In this document: positions 28,014 to 38,200 of the stretch, piece after piece
Layout: each line of letters begins with the position of its first letter
How positions within the stretch are numbered: position 1 is the first letter of the stretch
Virus record (IMG/VR): IMGVR_UViG_3300022540_000256
Coordinates: 1 to 42,895 of that record
DNA: 42,895 bases
Strand: one strand, 5' to 3'
Source of the DNA: a virus
Position numbers and translations under genes: made by a program
Notes under the pieces: generated by a model
Told to the model about the DNA's origin: nothing
What the model saw: the letters and a program-made list of their open reading frames with translations, nothing else
Database searches by the model: none

Positions 28014-28588
28014 GACAGGAACCTCTTTAGCTTCTCATGGATGATCTTTGTCCTCTGTTCATCTCTCCTGTTCATTAACTTTACAATCCCAACCCCTGTG
28101 GCCTCTATCTCTACCTTTAGCGCTATAAGCTTCTTGGCACTCTGCTCTAGTTTGATAGGGTCCTCGGTAATGAGAATCTGTCGGTACAGTTCTGCCCTGC
28201 GCCTCACTAGTCTCCTTCTGTGCAGTTTCACCTCGTTGCTCAATTGGTGCAATGCTCCGGTTCCATCTGGCCGTCCGCCTCGTCTGTGCTCTTTCCTCCA
28301 TTCAGACTTATGCAGGTGGTAGACAATCATCCACTTGCCTAAACAGGCCATATGTAGGCGGCTATACCTGAGGCCTTCCCTCTTGCCAACCCTTCTCTTG
28401 CCGGTAGGCTCCTCAAACTTATCTCTCTTGAGGGATGCCCGGCGGAGCTTCTGGACGGCCTCCTGCACCTTTCCAAACCGAGTCATCACTAGTGCATGGA
28501 GTTCTCCAACTTTAATTAGCTCCTTGCAATGCTGGCAAAGGGCAGTCTCGGTGATCTTTTTATTTACATGTAGTAGGCCTATGAACAT
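28010..28588 (-). CDS. zinc-binding protein with basic helical tail
   Basis: About 192 residues from the ATG at 28588 (GGAG six bases upstream and downstream of the promoter at 28622-28650). Earlier in-frame ATGs lie in or before the promoter. The N-terminal domain has ALCQHCKELIKVGELHALV and later LHMACLGKWMIVYHL, a C-x2-C ... H-x2-C pattern like treble-clef fingers. The C-terminal half is strongly basic and helical (LHRRRLVRRRAELYRQILI). DNA or RNA binding is likely. It leads the second minus operon. Confidence 0.6.
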   Translation of the reverse strand: MFIGLLHVNKKITETALCQHCKELIKVGELHALVMTRFGKVQEAVQKLRRASLKRDKFEEPTGKRRVGKREGLRYSRLHMACLGKWMIVYHLHKSEWRKEHRRGGRPDGTGALHQLSNEVKLHRRRLVRRRAELYRQILITEDPIKLEQSAKKLIALKVEIEATGVGIVKLMNRRDEQRTKIIHEKLKRFLS

Positions 28589-28621
28589 GAACGACTCCAA
28601 TACTCTTATTACTACAAGTGT

Positions 28622-28650
28622 ATAATAGCATGGGGGTCGTCTCATGTCAA
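28622..28650 (-). promoter_or_regulatory. strong promoter of the second minus operon
   Basis: On the minus strand TTGACA (28645-28650), a 17-base spacer and TATTAT (28622-28627): all six and five of six consensus bases. The spacer contains half of an inverted repeat GGGGTCGT (28633-28640) / ACGACCCC (28695-28702), a possible operator. This is the best consensus promoter in the window. Confidence 0.75.
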
Positions 28651-28823
28651 TATGGGTAGTGTGTGTACACTCTTTAGCATTATATGACTCCCACACGACC
28701 CCTCCATAGTTACACTCTCTATGTAATAGATGTTTAGTAGTCGTCTGCGCCTTCAGATGGCTATAAATGCACACCATTACACACGAAAACACTCAAATAG
28801 CTACGCATATCACTCCAAATAGC

Positions 28824-28853
28824 TTGACAGCCACCCCTCAAACGTGTTACAAT
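28824..28853 (+). promoter_or_regulatory. promoter of the terminase/virion operon
   Basis: TTGACA (28824-28829), an 18-base spacer and TACAAT (28848-28853; five of six). The predicted start of transcription falls at about 28860, right at the GGAGAG ribosome site, giving almost no leader. A promoter further upstream in 28660-28820 is not excluded. Confidence 0.6.
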
Positions 28854-28865
28854 GAGAATGGAGAG

Positions 28866-29543
28866 ATGGAACCTATGGAAACTCCAGAAGGCGTCCAGAT
28901 CGTGCCCACAGGCCAAGCAGAGCCCAATCCTGACGACATCGAGCAGACTCTAAGGGCCCAACTTCCTCTATTTGAGAACCCAAGGAAGGCTGACTACCTC
29001 GCAAATAGGGCCTGTGGGTTCAGTATCAGAGAATCTGCTGCCCTTGCTCACGTTGCACAGCACACTATCTCTGACTGGAGGCGCAATGACCCTGTATTTG
29101 CTGAATGGGAGGGCCAGAGGCTAACATACCTTCAGACCAATCTCCTTGGCATCGTCCAGAGGGCAAAGTTTGCCCGCAATATGATGCTAGGCATGATTAT
29201 TGATGGCAAGGTGTTGCAGAAGGCAGCCTTTAGTGGCCTGGCCAGTTTAATAGAGGTGGAGAAGGAGTACCTCCTCAAGCTGGCCCGCAAAATGTACGAT
29301 CCGCAGGCCCTTCTGGCCCTTGAGCGAGCCTGTGGTGAGGCACCTGATGACGGTGATACTAATATCAGTATTGAGAAAGCTGTTGTCCTCGTGGATGGCC
29401 GAGAGGTGACGACAGTAGAGGCCAAGCAGGCTGCTGCTAGTCAACTACTAGAGCAGTTCACTGCCAATAGAAACAAGTTCATTGCAGATGATCGGGACGG
29501 GGAGCTAGTTGAAGGCAAGGTAGTCAATGTTGACGGTGAGTAG
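28866..29543 (+). CDS. terS: terminase small subunit-like protein
   Basis: About 225 residues from the ATG at 28866 (or 28875). An open frame extends to 28767 but runs through the promoter. DNA-binding segment: ADYLANRACGFSIRESAALA followed by HVAQHTISDWRRNDPVFAEW, a helix-turn-helix typical of small terminases. A long helical middle and an acidic end follow. It recognises the packaging site and partners the large subunit encoded 130 bases downstream. The assignment rests on the HTH and position. Confidence 0.7.
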   Translation: MEPMETPEGVQIVPTGQAEPNPDDIEQTLRAQLPLFENPRKADYLANRACGFSIRESAALAHVAQHTISDWRRNDPVFAEWEGQRLTYLQTNLLGIVQRAKFARNMMLGMIIDGKVLQKAAFSGLASLIEVEKEYLLKLARKMYDPQALLALERACGEAPDDGDTNISIEKAVVLVDGREVTTVEAKQAAASQLLEQFTANRNKFIADDRDGELVEGKVVNVDGE

Positions 29544-29679
29544 CCTAATCAAGTACCTCAAGGCCAAACAGTGCCTCTATCCACAGATGCACTTAGAGAC
29601 TATGTTACGCTTTGACAGGCTACTGACCTGCCATGAGGTCGGTGTGAGGACGTGGAGAGGTTGGCGTAACAAGTGGTAA
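29536..29679 (+). CDS. 47-residue ORF between terminase genes
   Basis: A GTG overlapping the end of the small subunit gene (GTGAGTAG) begins VSSLIKYLKAKQCLYPQMHL, ETMLRFDRLLTCHEVGVRTW, RGWRNKW. Its TAA overlaps the GTG start of the large subunit. The C-terminal CHEVGVRTWRGWRNKW looks like the recognition part of a small HTH. Both overlaps favour translation. Confidence 0.5.
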   Translation: MSSLIKYLKAKQCLYPQMHLETMLRFDRLLTCHEVGVRTWRGWRNKW

Positions 29680-31094
29680 CGGCAACTAGGCCTCCACAAC
29701 TGTCCCAGGTAGGTGCCCTGGCTATCGCTGCCCGTGATGGCGACCAGCGGACCTATGCCAAGGCTGTCCATAACTATGAGTATGAGTTCTACCAGGATGC
29801 CTGGGCACATGGCCTAGAGACTCTCAACGAGGTAGTCATCGTTTGCCCTCCTGATACCTACAAGTCCACAACCGTTCGCCACTTTGTTGAGCGGGCCATT
29901 GGGAGGAACCCCGACATCCGCATCCTCTGGATAATGAACGCTGGCGATCAGGCCATGAAAAATGTTATGGCCGTCAGGCAAACCATAGAGGGCAACAATG
30001 TCTACCGTCAGGCATTTGGTATTGCAGAGGATAAGGACTCCCAATGGACTAACTCTGTTCTGTTTGTCAAGCGGGACTACAAGGGCCCTGACCCTACTCT
30101 CATGGGTGCTGGCATTAATGGTCCTTATCAAGGCCTCCACTTTGATATTGTTATCCTCGATGACCTCACTGACCAGGAGGACCCTCGCAGTCCCACTACC
30201 ATGTTGGCCCAGGAGGAGAAGCTCCGTGGGGTCATCATTGACCGTGTGTTGGAGGGTGGACGTATCATTGGTATCTGCACTCGTTGGGGTGAGACCGACC
30301 TAGTGCCCACCTTTGCCGACATGGGCTTTACTATAGTCGAGATGCCTATTGTGGGTGATTACCCTTGGGGGCCAACTCTCTCACCTACACGCTTTCCCCC
30401 TGAGCGCGTCGAGATCATACGCCAGAAGAAGGGTGATGTCCTCTTTGCCATGACCTTTATGTGCAATCCACAGGCTGTTGGGGGTAATCTCATCAGCCGT
30501 GAGCATATTGGTTACTGGGAGAAGGATACATTCCCTACGAAGTCGATGCCCTTCTTCATGGGAATAGACCCATCAGCTTCCCTCAAGACCTATGCCGATC
30601 ACTCCGCAATAGCTACAGTGGGAATAGATTGGAAAACGAGGGTCATGTACCTCGTAGACATGTGGTGTAAGAGGGTAGAGACTCCTGACCTTGAATCCCA
30701 AATCGTCAGGAAGTTTAGGCGCATGGGTGCTATACGGAGGATAGGCCTTGAGACTAAGGGTTTCCAGTTGAGCCTGTTGCAGGGTATGAGGAGGCGCTAC
30801 CGGCTTCCGTTTAAGGAAATACCCTACCGCACCCGCCGCACCCAGATGCAGAAGGTAATAGCAGTTGATAATGACAAGGTGGGCCGGGCTCTCTACCTTG
30901 ACTCTCTATTCTCTAGTGGACGGCTATTGATTCCAAGGGGCCTTCCGCTAGTAGAGGGTATTTCCCTCGAATCGGAACTTTGCACCATCCCTAATGGTAA
31001 AATGGACGACCGCATGGACGCCTTGGCCTTTGCCTGTGTGCTTGCTGAGGGCGCTATGCCTATGAGTCTCAAGGTCCGGATAAGGGGGTTCTAG
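29673..31094 (+). CDS. terL: terminase large subunit
   Basis: A 473-residue packaging ATPase/nuclease with a GTG start. ATPase part: VVIVCPPDTYKSTTV (Walker A variant) and FDIVILDDLTDQED (Walker B with catalytic acid). Nuclease part, RNase H-like: FMGIDPSASLKTYADHSAI, RRIGLETKGFQ and KMDDRMDALAFA supply the acidic residues. It pumps DNA into the procapsid and cuts the ends. It directly precedes the portal gene with a one-base overlap. Confidence 0.9.
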   Translation: MVTATRPPQLSQVGALAIAARDGDQRTYAKAVHNYEYEFYQDAWAHGLETLNEVVIVCPPDTYKSTTVRHFVERAIGRNPDIRILWIMNAGDQAMKNVMAVRQTIEGNNVYRQAFGIAEDKDSQWTNSVLFVKRDYKGPDPTLMGAGINGPYQGLHFDIVILDDLTDQEDPRSPTTMLAQEEKLRGVIIDRVLEGGRIIGICTRWGETDLVPTFADMGFTIVEMPIVGDYPWGPTLSPTRFPPERVEIIRQKKGDVLFAMTFMCNPQAVGGNLISREHIGYWEKDTFPTKSMPFFMGIDPSASLKTYADHSAIATVGIDWKTRVMYLVDMWCKRVETPDLESQIVRKFRRMGAIRRIGLETKGFQLSLLQGMRRRYRLPFKEIPYRTRRTQMQKVIAVDNDKVGRALYLDSLFSSGRLLIPRGLPLVEGISLESELCTIPNGKMDDRMDALAFACVLAEGAMPMSLKVRIRGF

Positions 31095-33046
31095 TGGCAG
31101 AGATGACAGAAGTTGATGCCGCCTACGTCAACCGCCTTCGAGAGGAGTTAAAGACCGAGTTCTCAGGTCTCCATAAGCGTATGTCTGAGATTGAGTCGAT
31201 ACGCTACCTGGAGGATGACATAGGGCTGCCCGCAGAGGAACGCTCCTCTGGCCTGGAGATCCGCATTGGCGCGACAGGTGAGTTGATCGAGAACGTTAAG
31301 GCTGCTCTCACCTCCAATGTCCCTGTGGTGGTCTTCAAGCCTTTGCGCTCTGGTTCTGATGCTAAGGAGAACAGCAACAAGCGGGAGAAGTTCTGGGCGG
31401 AGTACCTCAAAACTATAAACACTCCTGTGCCTGTGTTCCCTGAGCTTGCGGATGCGCAGGCTGGACCTGGTGTTGGTATCCTCAAAGGCATGTTCTACCC
31501 TTGGCCAAAGACAGAGCGTAGACGCCTCAAGAGTGAGCCCGGAACAAAGGCAGGGGATAAGGCCTATAAGGATCGCCAGAAGGCCCTTAAGCGTCTGTGG
31601 GGGCCGCCCTTTAGGACCATCACCATCCATCCCCTTACGTTCTTCTTTCGCCTTGGTGATGGCAACCAGATTGTAGAGTCTATTGAGCACTCCTACAAGC
31701 CTAGGCGTGTCCTTGAGAAGGCCTATGGCAAGTTTGGTGTTCAATCGGAGCCTGTGAAGGGTGATGAGGCCCTGCGGCAAGCTGGAGTTGCTGGGCAGCC
31801 CGATGAGGAGATCAGGCCACTCCCCGCTGGTGCAGACACCTCCACTATGGCCCTTGTCACTGAATACTGGAACCCTGAACTCTACCAGGTCTATGTCAAC
31901 AATGAGAAGGTGTGGGAGGAGAAGGATCCTAGCGTCCGTTATTTCCTGGCTGTGGGGCGCACTACCAGCAGTAAGGACCCCGACAAGTTTGGTATGTCTG
32001 TGGCCGAACTAATGAGGCACAACGAGCCTACTATCAACCGTGCCCTTACGCGCGTGGCCGAGGCTATGGAGATAGTTGTTCGTCAACGTCAGACCGTAGA
32101 ACTTCCTGAAGGTTCTAGTGAGGGCCTGATGGATCCTCCTCGAAGGCTTGTTACCACGGGGGAGGGTGAGGGTGGTGAGTCTAACGAGCCTGTGGCTCGC
32201 ACCTGGAGGTTCAAGGCAGATGTGGCCGAGGCTCTACCCGCTGGTGCCAAGCTTGTCAATGTCTTTGAGGGTGCCGAGAGTGTCTTTGGCGCCTTGCCCT
32301 TCATCCAATTTATGATGCAGATTCTAGGTACTCATGGTGTCTCACCTATCTTCAAGGGTATCCCACCTGGTGCTGCTGGCTCTGGCTACCGTGACAACTC
32401 CATCTACCTTATGGCTCTAAGTCAGTTCCAGTACATCCTAGACTCCTTCGCCGCCTGTGTCACCGAGTATGTCCGCTGGATGGAGGAGCAGGTTGTAAAG
32501 AAGGCAAAGCAGGAGGTGTTTGTGAATGATCTCTCGCTTACGCCCGAGGACATACGTGACTTTCCCTCTATCATTGAAATCCACATTGAGCCTCTTCTAC
32601 CGCAGAACATCATCGCTATGGGCCAGTTCTACGCTCGTATGCACGCCGAGGGTCACGCAACCCGCCGCATGGTTATTGAGAAGGGTATGCGGGAGCAGCA
32701 GCCTGAGGAGATCATCCGTGAGATGTACCTCGAGGATGCCCAGGCCATGATGCAGCCCATACTCATTCGAGATGTCCTCCAAACTGTGGGTGCTATACCG
32801 CCACCTGCGCCGGCCCTGGTTGGCCCTGATGGTAAGCCTATCAGCAGTGGTGGTAACGGTGCTACTGGCGGCCCTGGAGGTGTAGAACAACTCATGGCCG
32901 AGATCATGAGTGGGAAGGGCACCAGAGGACAGCGTCCCGGTGCTGGTGAGGCTGGTCAGGCTATGGGTGGCTACACCCGTGCTGGCCAATCTCGCCAACC
33001 GCCAGAGGAGGCCGGAGCTTCGCCCGGATTGGAGCAGCCTGTCTAA
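31094..33046 (+). CDS. portal protein
   Basis: A 650-residue protein following terL (GTG at 31094, or ATG at 31103). The N-terminal GLEIRIGATGELIENVKAAL and FWAEYLKTINTPVPVF, the central ALVTEYWNPELYQVYVNNEK and HNEPTINRALTRVAEAMEIV, and the long helical part after residue 420 fit podovirus-type portals. It ends in a low-complexity Gly/Pro/Gln tail. It forms the ring through which DNA passes and which holds the tail. Confidence 0.8.
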   Translation: MAEMTEVDAAYVNRLREELKTEFSGLHKRMSEIESIRYLEDDIGLPAEERSSGLEIRIGATGELIENVKAALTSNVPVVVFKPLRSGSDAKENSNKREKFWAEYLKTINTPVPVFPELADAQAGPGVGILKGMFYPWPKTERRRLKSEPGTKAGDKAYKDRQKALKRLWGPPFRTITIHPLTFFFRLGDGNQIVESIEHSYKPRRVLEKAYGKFGVQSEPVKGDEALRQAGVAGQPDEEIRPLPAGADTSTMALVTEYWNPELYQVYVNNEKVWEEKDPSVRYFLAVGRTTSSKDPDKFGMSVAELMRHNEPTINRALTRVAEAMEIVVRQRQTVELPEGSSEGLMDPPRRLVTTGEGEGGESNEPVARTWRFKADVAEALPAGAKLVNVFEGAESVFGALPFIQFMMQILGTHGVSPIFKGIPPGAAGSGYRDNSIYLMALSQFQYILDSFAACVTEYVRWMEEQVVKKAKQEVFVNDLSLTPEDIRDFPSIIEIHIEPLLPQNIIAMGQFYARMHAEGHATRRMVIEKGMREQQPEEIIREMYLEDAQAMMQPILIRDVLQTVGAIPPPAPALVGPDGKPISSGGNGATGGPGGVEQLMAEIMSGKGTRGQRPGAGEAGQAMGGYTRAGQSRQPPEEAGASPGLEQPV

Positions 33047-33351
33047 TGCCCATTATAGCTGGCCCTGAGCTAGACAAGATCAAGAAGGAGCTAATCGAGT
33101 GGTATCTAACCACGAGAGAGTGGCTCATCAACACCCTAGAGGAGGGTGGCTATCCCTACGGTGCTCATGAGCTATCACCTGCGGAGCAACTCCAAAAGTT
33201 TATGGCGATGACTCCTGAGGAGTGGCGCTACATGACAACTAAGCTGGCCGAGAGGTATCGTGGTCGGCCCGACCAGCGTGAGTTGGTTGAGGCTGACCTC
33301 AGAGACTACACGACTCGCATGACTCGGATGATGGGAGGTGTGGCAAGATGA
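33046..33351 (+). CDS. small virion-operon protein, unknown
   Basis: A 101-residue protein (GPELDKIKKELIEWYLTTRE, ELSPAEQLQKFMAMTPEEWR, DLRDYTTRMTRMMGG), highly helical. It overlaps both the portal stop (TAATG) and the next start. Position suggests a portal-associated or internal head protein; no family is recognised. Confidence 0.6.
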   Translation: MPIIAGPELDKIKKELIEWYLTTREWLINTLEEGGYPYGAHELSPAEQLQKFMAMTPEEWRYMTTKLAERYRGRPDQRELVEADLRDYTTRMTRMMGGVAR

Positions 33352-34136
33352 TACGCAAGGTGTTTGTGGGTGGCAAGCCTTACCTGTTGGACGAGGATGG
33401 CATCATGCTCCCACCTGTCATGGGAGGGCAGGAAGTCTATGGCCCACCTGTTCCTTCAGATTATGTGCCTCCGGTGGGTTCGCAGACGCCCCCTGGTGGC
33501 GTCTATGACGCTGTTACTGGGCAGCCACCAGGTACTCCCATAATGCCCAACCCTGATGACTACTGGGTTAAGATGGACTCGGATCCAAACTCTCTCACGT
33601 TTGGCCAGGAGTTACCGGCGTCACCTGGTGAGGCAGGGGCCTGGCAAAACGTCTACTCCTACAACAAAGACCTGGCCGACTACTTAGAGTTCGGTACGCC
33701 TGGGGGCCCTGGTGGCCCTGGAGCCACTACTGGCCCTACCGCTGCCGAACTGGCCATTGAGCAGTCGAAGGTGCAGGCCGCTAACATGGCCAATTACCTT
33801 GATGGTGTGATACGAGGTGTTGAGGCCGAAATATCCGCTGGCCGTCTTAGCCTTGAACAGGCTGAGGCAGAGTTCAATCGCCGCATGGATGCTCTTGGTG
33901 AGGCTGGCACTCAGATGGCTGCGATGTGGCAGTGGACTGTGCCGGAGGATGCTGGTGCTCTACATCCTGACATCAGGGCAAACCTGGGCATGGAGCCCTG
34001 GGAGTCTCAGCCTATGACCTGGGACCCTTATGCCCTTGCACAGCAGATTATAGCTGAGACTCCTGAACTCACCGGTCAGCCAATTGCAACCGATCCAATT
34101 CAAGAGGCCATTGAGCTGGCCCAGGGGCTCATCTAG
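33348..34136 (+). CDS. virion protein, Pro/Gly-rich with helical centre
   Basis: A 262-residue protein. The N-terminal 130 residues are Pro/Gly-rich (PPVPSDYVPPVGSQTPPGGV). The centre is helical (AAELAIEQSKVQAANMANYL, LSLEQAEAEFNRRMDALGEA), and the end has LTGQPIATDPIQEAIEL. It resembles the disordered internal or head-associated proteins often encoded next to giant virion proteins. It starts in an ATGA overlap. Confidence 0.5.
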   Translation: MIRKVFVGGKPYLLDEDGIMLPPVMGGQEVYGPPVPSDYVPPVGSQTPPGGVYDAVTGQPPGTPIMPNPDDYWVKMDSDPNSLTFGQELPASPGEAGAWQNVYSYNKDLADYLEFGTPGGPGGPGATTGPTAAELAIEQSKVQAANMANYLDGVIRGVEAEISAGRLSLEQAEAEFNRRMDALGEAGTQMAAMWQWTVPEDAGALHPDIRANLGMEPWESQPMTWDPYALAQQIIAETPELTGQPIATDPIQEAIELAQGLI

Positions 34137-34147
34137 GAGGTTCCATT

Positions 34148-34960
34148 ATGGCTCCTGAATACCCTTATCAGACCTGGCAAAGGCTCTTTGGGCGCGGTTG
34201 GCCTTCGTTCGCTGAACTAGCCGCTTTGTATGCTAGGCGAGGCATCAAAGCCGCACCTGGTTCATATGAAGGCAACATAGCTCTCCAGAAGGCTGTGCTA
34301 GGAGGCTGGGACCCGTATGCACCAGTTCCTAAACCTGCACCTAAACCTGCACCAAAGCCTGCCCCTAAGCCTACGGGCAAGCCTGCGGAGTATATAACTC
34401 GTTCTCCGTCTTCTACTGCGATGCAGATCGAGCCTGGGATGTGGCAGGCTATTGAGGAGGAGCGCCTTGAACTAGAGCGCCAGATTGCTGCGGAGTTAGC
34501 TCGGCTGGAGGCGGAGCGCATTGAGCTAGATCGGCAGCGGGCGGAGGCGGAGCGTTGGGCTATAGAGGGGAAGCTAGCCGTCTCACCTATTGACTTTGTA
34601 GCCTACGAGTTGTACAAGCGTGAGTTAGAGGCAGGAGGCTACACACCCAAGACTGGCGCAGCGGCCACCGATCCTGAGATTCAAGCTATGGTCAGCCAGA
34701 TAACAGGGGAGGTAGGTGGTGGCGGCTATGGTGGAGAGTTTGGCACCTACATTCCTGCTATCCAACAGTGGTCACGCTCAGGGTTCCAGGATGTGAGCCC
34801 TGATGAAATGGCAATCATTAGTAGTTTCCTGAAGGCGGGACTAACTCCCTCCGGGGACGGGGAGGAGTTCAGCTATGACCCTCAGGAATACTTCCGTGAG
34901 ATGGAAGAGGGATTCGTCCCCTTCATCCAGACACCAGCACAAACCCGTTATCAGTTCTAA
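34148..34960 (+). CDS. virion protein with PKPAPKPA linker and coiled coil
   Basis: A 270-residue protein: a short N-terminal part (YQTWQRLFGRGWPSFAELAA), a PKPAPKPAPKPAPKP linker at about residues 59-73, then a long charged helix (EEERLELERQIAAELARLEA) and a Gly-rich and acidic C-terminus. AGGAGG precedes the ATG. It is probably an internal virion protein ejected or packaged with the giant protein downstream. Confidence 0.5.
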   Translation: MAPEYPYQTWQRLFGRGWPSFAELAALYARRGIKAAPGSYEGNIALQKAVLGGWDPYAPVPKPAPKPAPKPAPKPTGKPAEYITRSPSSTAMQIEPGMWQAIEEERLELERQIAAELARLEAERIELDRQRAEAERWAIEGKLAVSPIDFVAYELYKRELEAGGYTPKTGAAATDPEIQAMVSQITGEVGGGGYGGEFGTYIPAIQQWSRSGFQDVSPDEMAIISSFLKAGLTPSGDGEEFSYDPQEYFREMEEGFVPFIQTPAQTRYQF

Positions 34961-34970
34961 GGAGGTTATC

Positions 34971-35228
34971 ATGCCAGATGGAAGGCCTTATGGAGTAGGG
35001 TCTGCTGTAGACACTGACCCACGCCGACGCCGGATGTTACAGGTTACACAGGGCTTTCTGAATCAAGGACCTGCTAGTGCCGGTGCAGAGCCTCGTACTC
35101 GCCCTAGCACGTACCCAGATGTTAGAGGGTTTGCCAGCACCCCTGTTGGCAAAATGCTCCTCAGGAACATTATGGCACGGATGCAGGGGGCACGAGGACA
35201 AGCTCAGCAGAGGCCTATTAGGAGGTAG
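34971..35228 (+). CDS. small basic virion-operon protein
   Basis: An 85-residue protein (MPDGRPYGVGSAVDTDPRRR, MLQVTQGFLNQGPASAGAEP, MLLRNIMARMQGARGQAQQR). The ATG at 34971 follows AAGGAGG; the frame is open to 34875 inside the previous gene. It is basic and largely disordered with one amphipathic helix near the C-terminus. Its function is unknown. Confidence 0.55.
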   Translation: MPDGRPYGVGSAVDTDPRRRRMLQVTQGFLNQGPASAGAEPRTRPSTYPDVRGFASTPVGKMLLRNIMARMQGARGQAQQRPIRR

Positions 35229-35230
35229 CC

Positions 35231-38200
35231 TTGCCTAACTTCTGGGAGTATGAGCCTCAAACAGAATACTCCTCCCGTCGCTCTGGCCGATTCAGGCGTC
35301 GGGCTACCCAAACGGCCTTTAGGCGGTTTGCGCGTTCTGCTATGCAGCAGCGTGGCTACGACCCTGACATGCTTACTCCTCTAGGAACTGATGTCTCCTT
35401 GAGCCCTGGGGAAATGGAGAGCATGGTTCCTGGTGCTGAGCAGCGGCTAAGGAGGATGCAGGACCAACTCAAGCGCCTTGCTGACATGGCCGAGATGCCT
35501 CAGTTGGCGTTTGGGGCTACACCAGACCCTATGGGAGAGGTTGCCAAGGCCTACACTGGGGCTACTCCACAGGAGCGTAGTGCTGCTACCTCTCTTGTAG
35601 GTGAGGACTATCTACGCCACCAGGAGCTACTAAAGGAATACTCCCCTGAGCAGATAGAGATATGGCGGGATGTGGCCCGCCGCACTGATAAAATCATGTT
35701 GGAGTCAGGGCTAGAGGGGCCTCATCTAGTGAATGGTAAGATGCTCAAGGATGTCCATTGGGATGAGGCACAGGAGGAGGCTGTTCAGCAGGCTATCAAA
35801 TCACTAAGCTGGGATGAAGTTAAGACTATTAGCCCTAGCAAGGGCCTCTTTGGTGATCTTCTAGGCAACTTTGGCAAGTTCATGTCCTGGATGGAACATG
35901 GTGCTGGCCCTCTGATAGGTGGCCCGCTGGCTCGTACTGCCGATGAGGGCTTTCCCTTCCTCGACCCTGAGGGCCATACTGCCTTTGAGCGTGGTGCTGA
36001 ACTGAGCCGACCTGTGGCCCAAGACCTACTCGAAGGCACTGCTATGCGCTTTGAGATGATGGAGGAGGGATTTGAGGAGGTCACAGGCATCCATACCCGT
36101 ATAGTCAGTGATGCTACTAGGAGTCAGGTTGCAGAGGATATACTCACAGAAGTCATCAACCCTGCTGCCCTAGTCCTTGTGGCACCTATAGTCATGCAGG
36201 GTACAGCAGGCCTCCGTGGTGGTGCCCTTGCCAACAAGATGGCGTCTAACCTCCTTGGCACCGGCATGGAACCTGAGTTGGTAGGGGGAACTGCTAGAGG
36301 GCTGACTGCTATTTGGAGGGGTGGCCTTGGGGTCCTACAAACTGTCCCCAGGAATGTCAGGAATACTCGTGTATTCCAGGCTGCTCTACATGGTGAGGCC
36401 ACTGTACCTAAGATGGCTAGAGCCACGGATGAGGTCGTAACATCCTTCCGGGGGGCCGAGAAGGGTGGGATGGAGATGGGCCTGTTTGGTACTGAAGGGT
36501 CCGGCCTTTATGTGACCGGTGACCGCGCACTTGCGGAATCCTTTGGCGATGTACAAGAGATTCAGCACATCGCCCCTCGGAATCCTCTCATTGTCAAGAA
36601 TGAGCCCCTCTATATACTTAGGGAGGACCCTAGGGTGTATGAGGTAGTCAGTTCTACTGATTCCCTTTGGGCGCGGCTGAACAAGGAGGCCGTGAAGGAG
36701 GGAAAGCTCACTGCCGAAATCGTAGCCCAGAAGGGCACTCACTCCCCCTTTGGGATGGAGGCATGGCCTAGAGCGATGAGGCGGACCTCACGCATCCTGG
36801 CACAGAAGATTCGTGCGGCGGGATATGATGCCGTTAGGGTACTTGATGTGGATGGTGCCTGGGAGGTACTGTTAGATCCTAGTCTGACGCGTGATATTTT
36901 GGCACCGAATCTACTTAGACGGGCTGAGGAGCTATTTACCTCCTCCAAGAAGGCTGTAGCAGAGGCCCTGCAAGAGACTAATGCCTACCGTGCAGGAGTC
37001 AAGGATGGAAGGCTCTCACAAGAGGCTCTTGATCAGTCTCTTATGGCCTTGGGGCAGCGTCGCAAGGAGTTCACCAAAGCACGTAAGGCTCTGAACACTG
37101 CTCGAATCACTAGTGAGCATGATGAGGTGGTGGCCAGTCTCCGTAGCGCTGGTGTGAATGATGAGACTTCAGGCCTTATTGGTCGTGCCTTTGAGCAGAG
37201 TGCTAAGAAGGTAGTGGCAGAGGAAGTCCTCCTCAACGCTAAGTGGTGGAGGCAATGGCCTGCTGCCGTTGTGGGGGTCATCACAGGAACTCCACCTGGA
37301 GTTGTAGGCCGTCTGGCTAACCGACGCGAGATACTCCTAGGTGCCCTCCGCCGCTACACAGCCGAAACCACTAACCCTATCTTCTCGGATGTCCAAAAGA
37401 TGTTGAACAAGGAACTCCCTCATATCACCTACATTGGTGAAACCAAGTGGGCTAGTGAGGCTATGGGCACCTACAAGGCCTACCATGTCATCCAACATCC
37501 TGAATGGTATGATGGCCTTTCCTATGCTCTCAAGAAGCGTATGGGTGACGCTCAAGAGGCAATGCGTATCCGTCTAGAAGCAGCAAAGGCTATGGGCTAT
37601 CCCATTAAGGCTCTGGATGGTGCCTATCTAGAGCAACTATGGGAAATCCCACAGTCACACCTGACCGTTGGGGACGTACCTCTACCTGGCCGTGTAAGTG
37701 TTGCCAAACCCCGCCTCTTTGATGACTACATGAGGGGCATCAACCAGGGCTTTGTCCCAAAGGAGATGACTGTTGAGGAGCTAATGCAGCACTCCTCTGG
37801 TCTACTCGATCAGGCTATCTCCGATGCCTGGATGCGCCAAGAGGTTCTTCGTCGCTTTGGCAAGGTAGGTGGTAAGACAAGGCCAGGTACGGCAGCGTTC
37901 CGTCATGTTCTCTACAAGGGTTGGAGTGGCCCTGAGGATATAGTAAACTGGGTCAGCAAGATAGATGCCCCTGTGGGCTCTAACATCCGTGGCATTGGCA
38001 ACCTGTCTGCTGCCTTCCGTGGCACCGTGTTCGGCCTCGCTGACATTGCTGTAACTGGTGTGCAGTGGCCCCTATCAATTGCCCACGGTGGCTTTCAGGT
38101 GGGCCTCGGAACCCTTACCAGGTCCTTGGAACTGGCTGGTATCGACCTCTTCCATGTCTATGCGAAGGATGCAACCTTCATGGGTCGCCTTGTTGATGGT

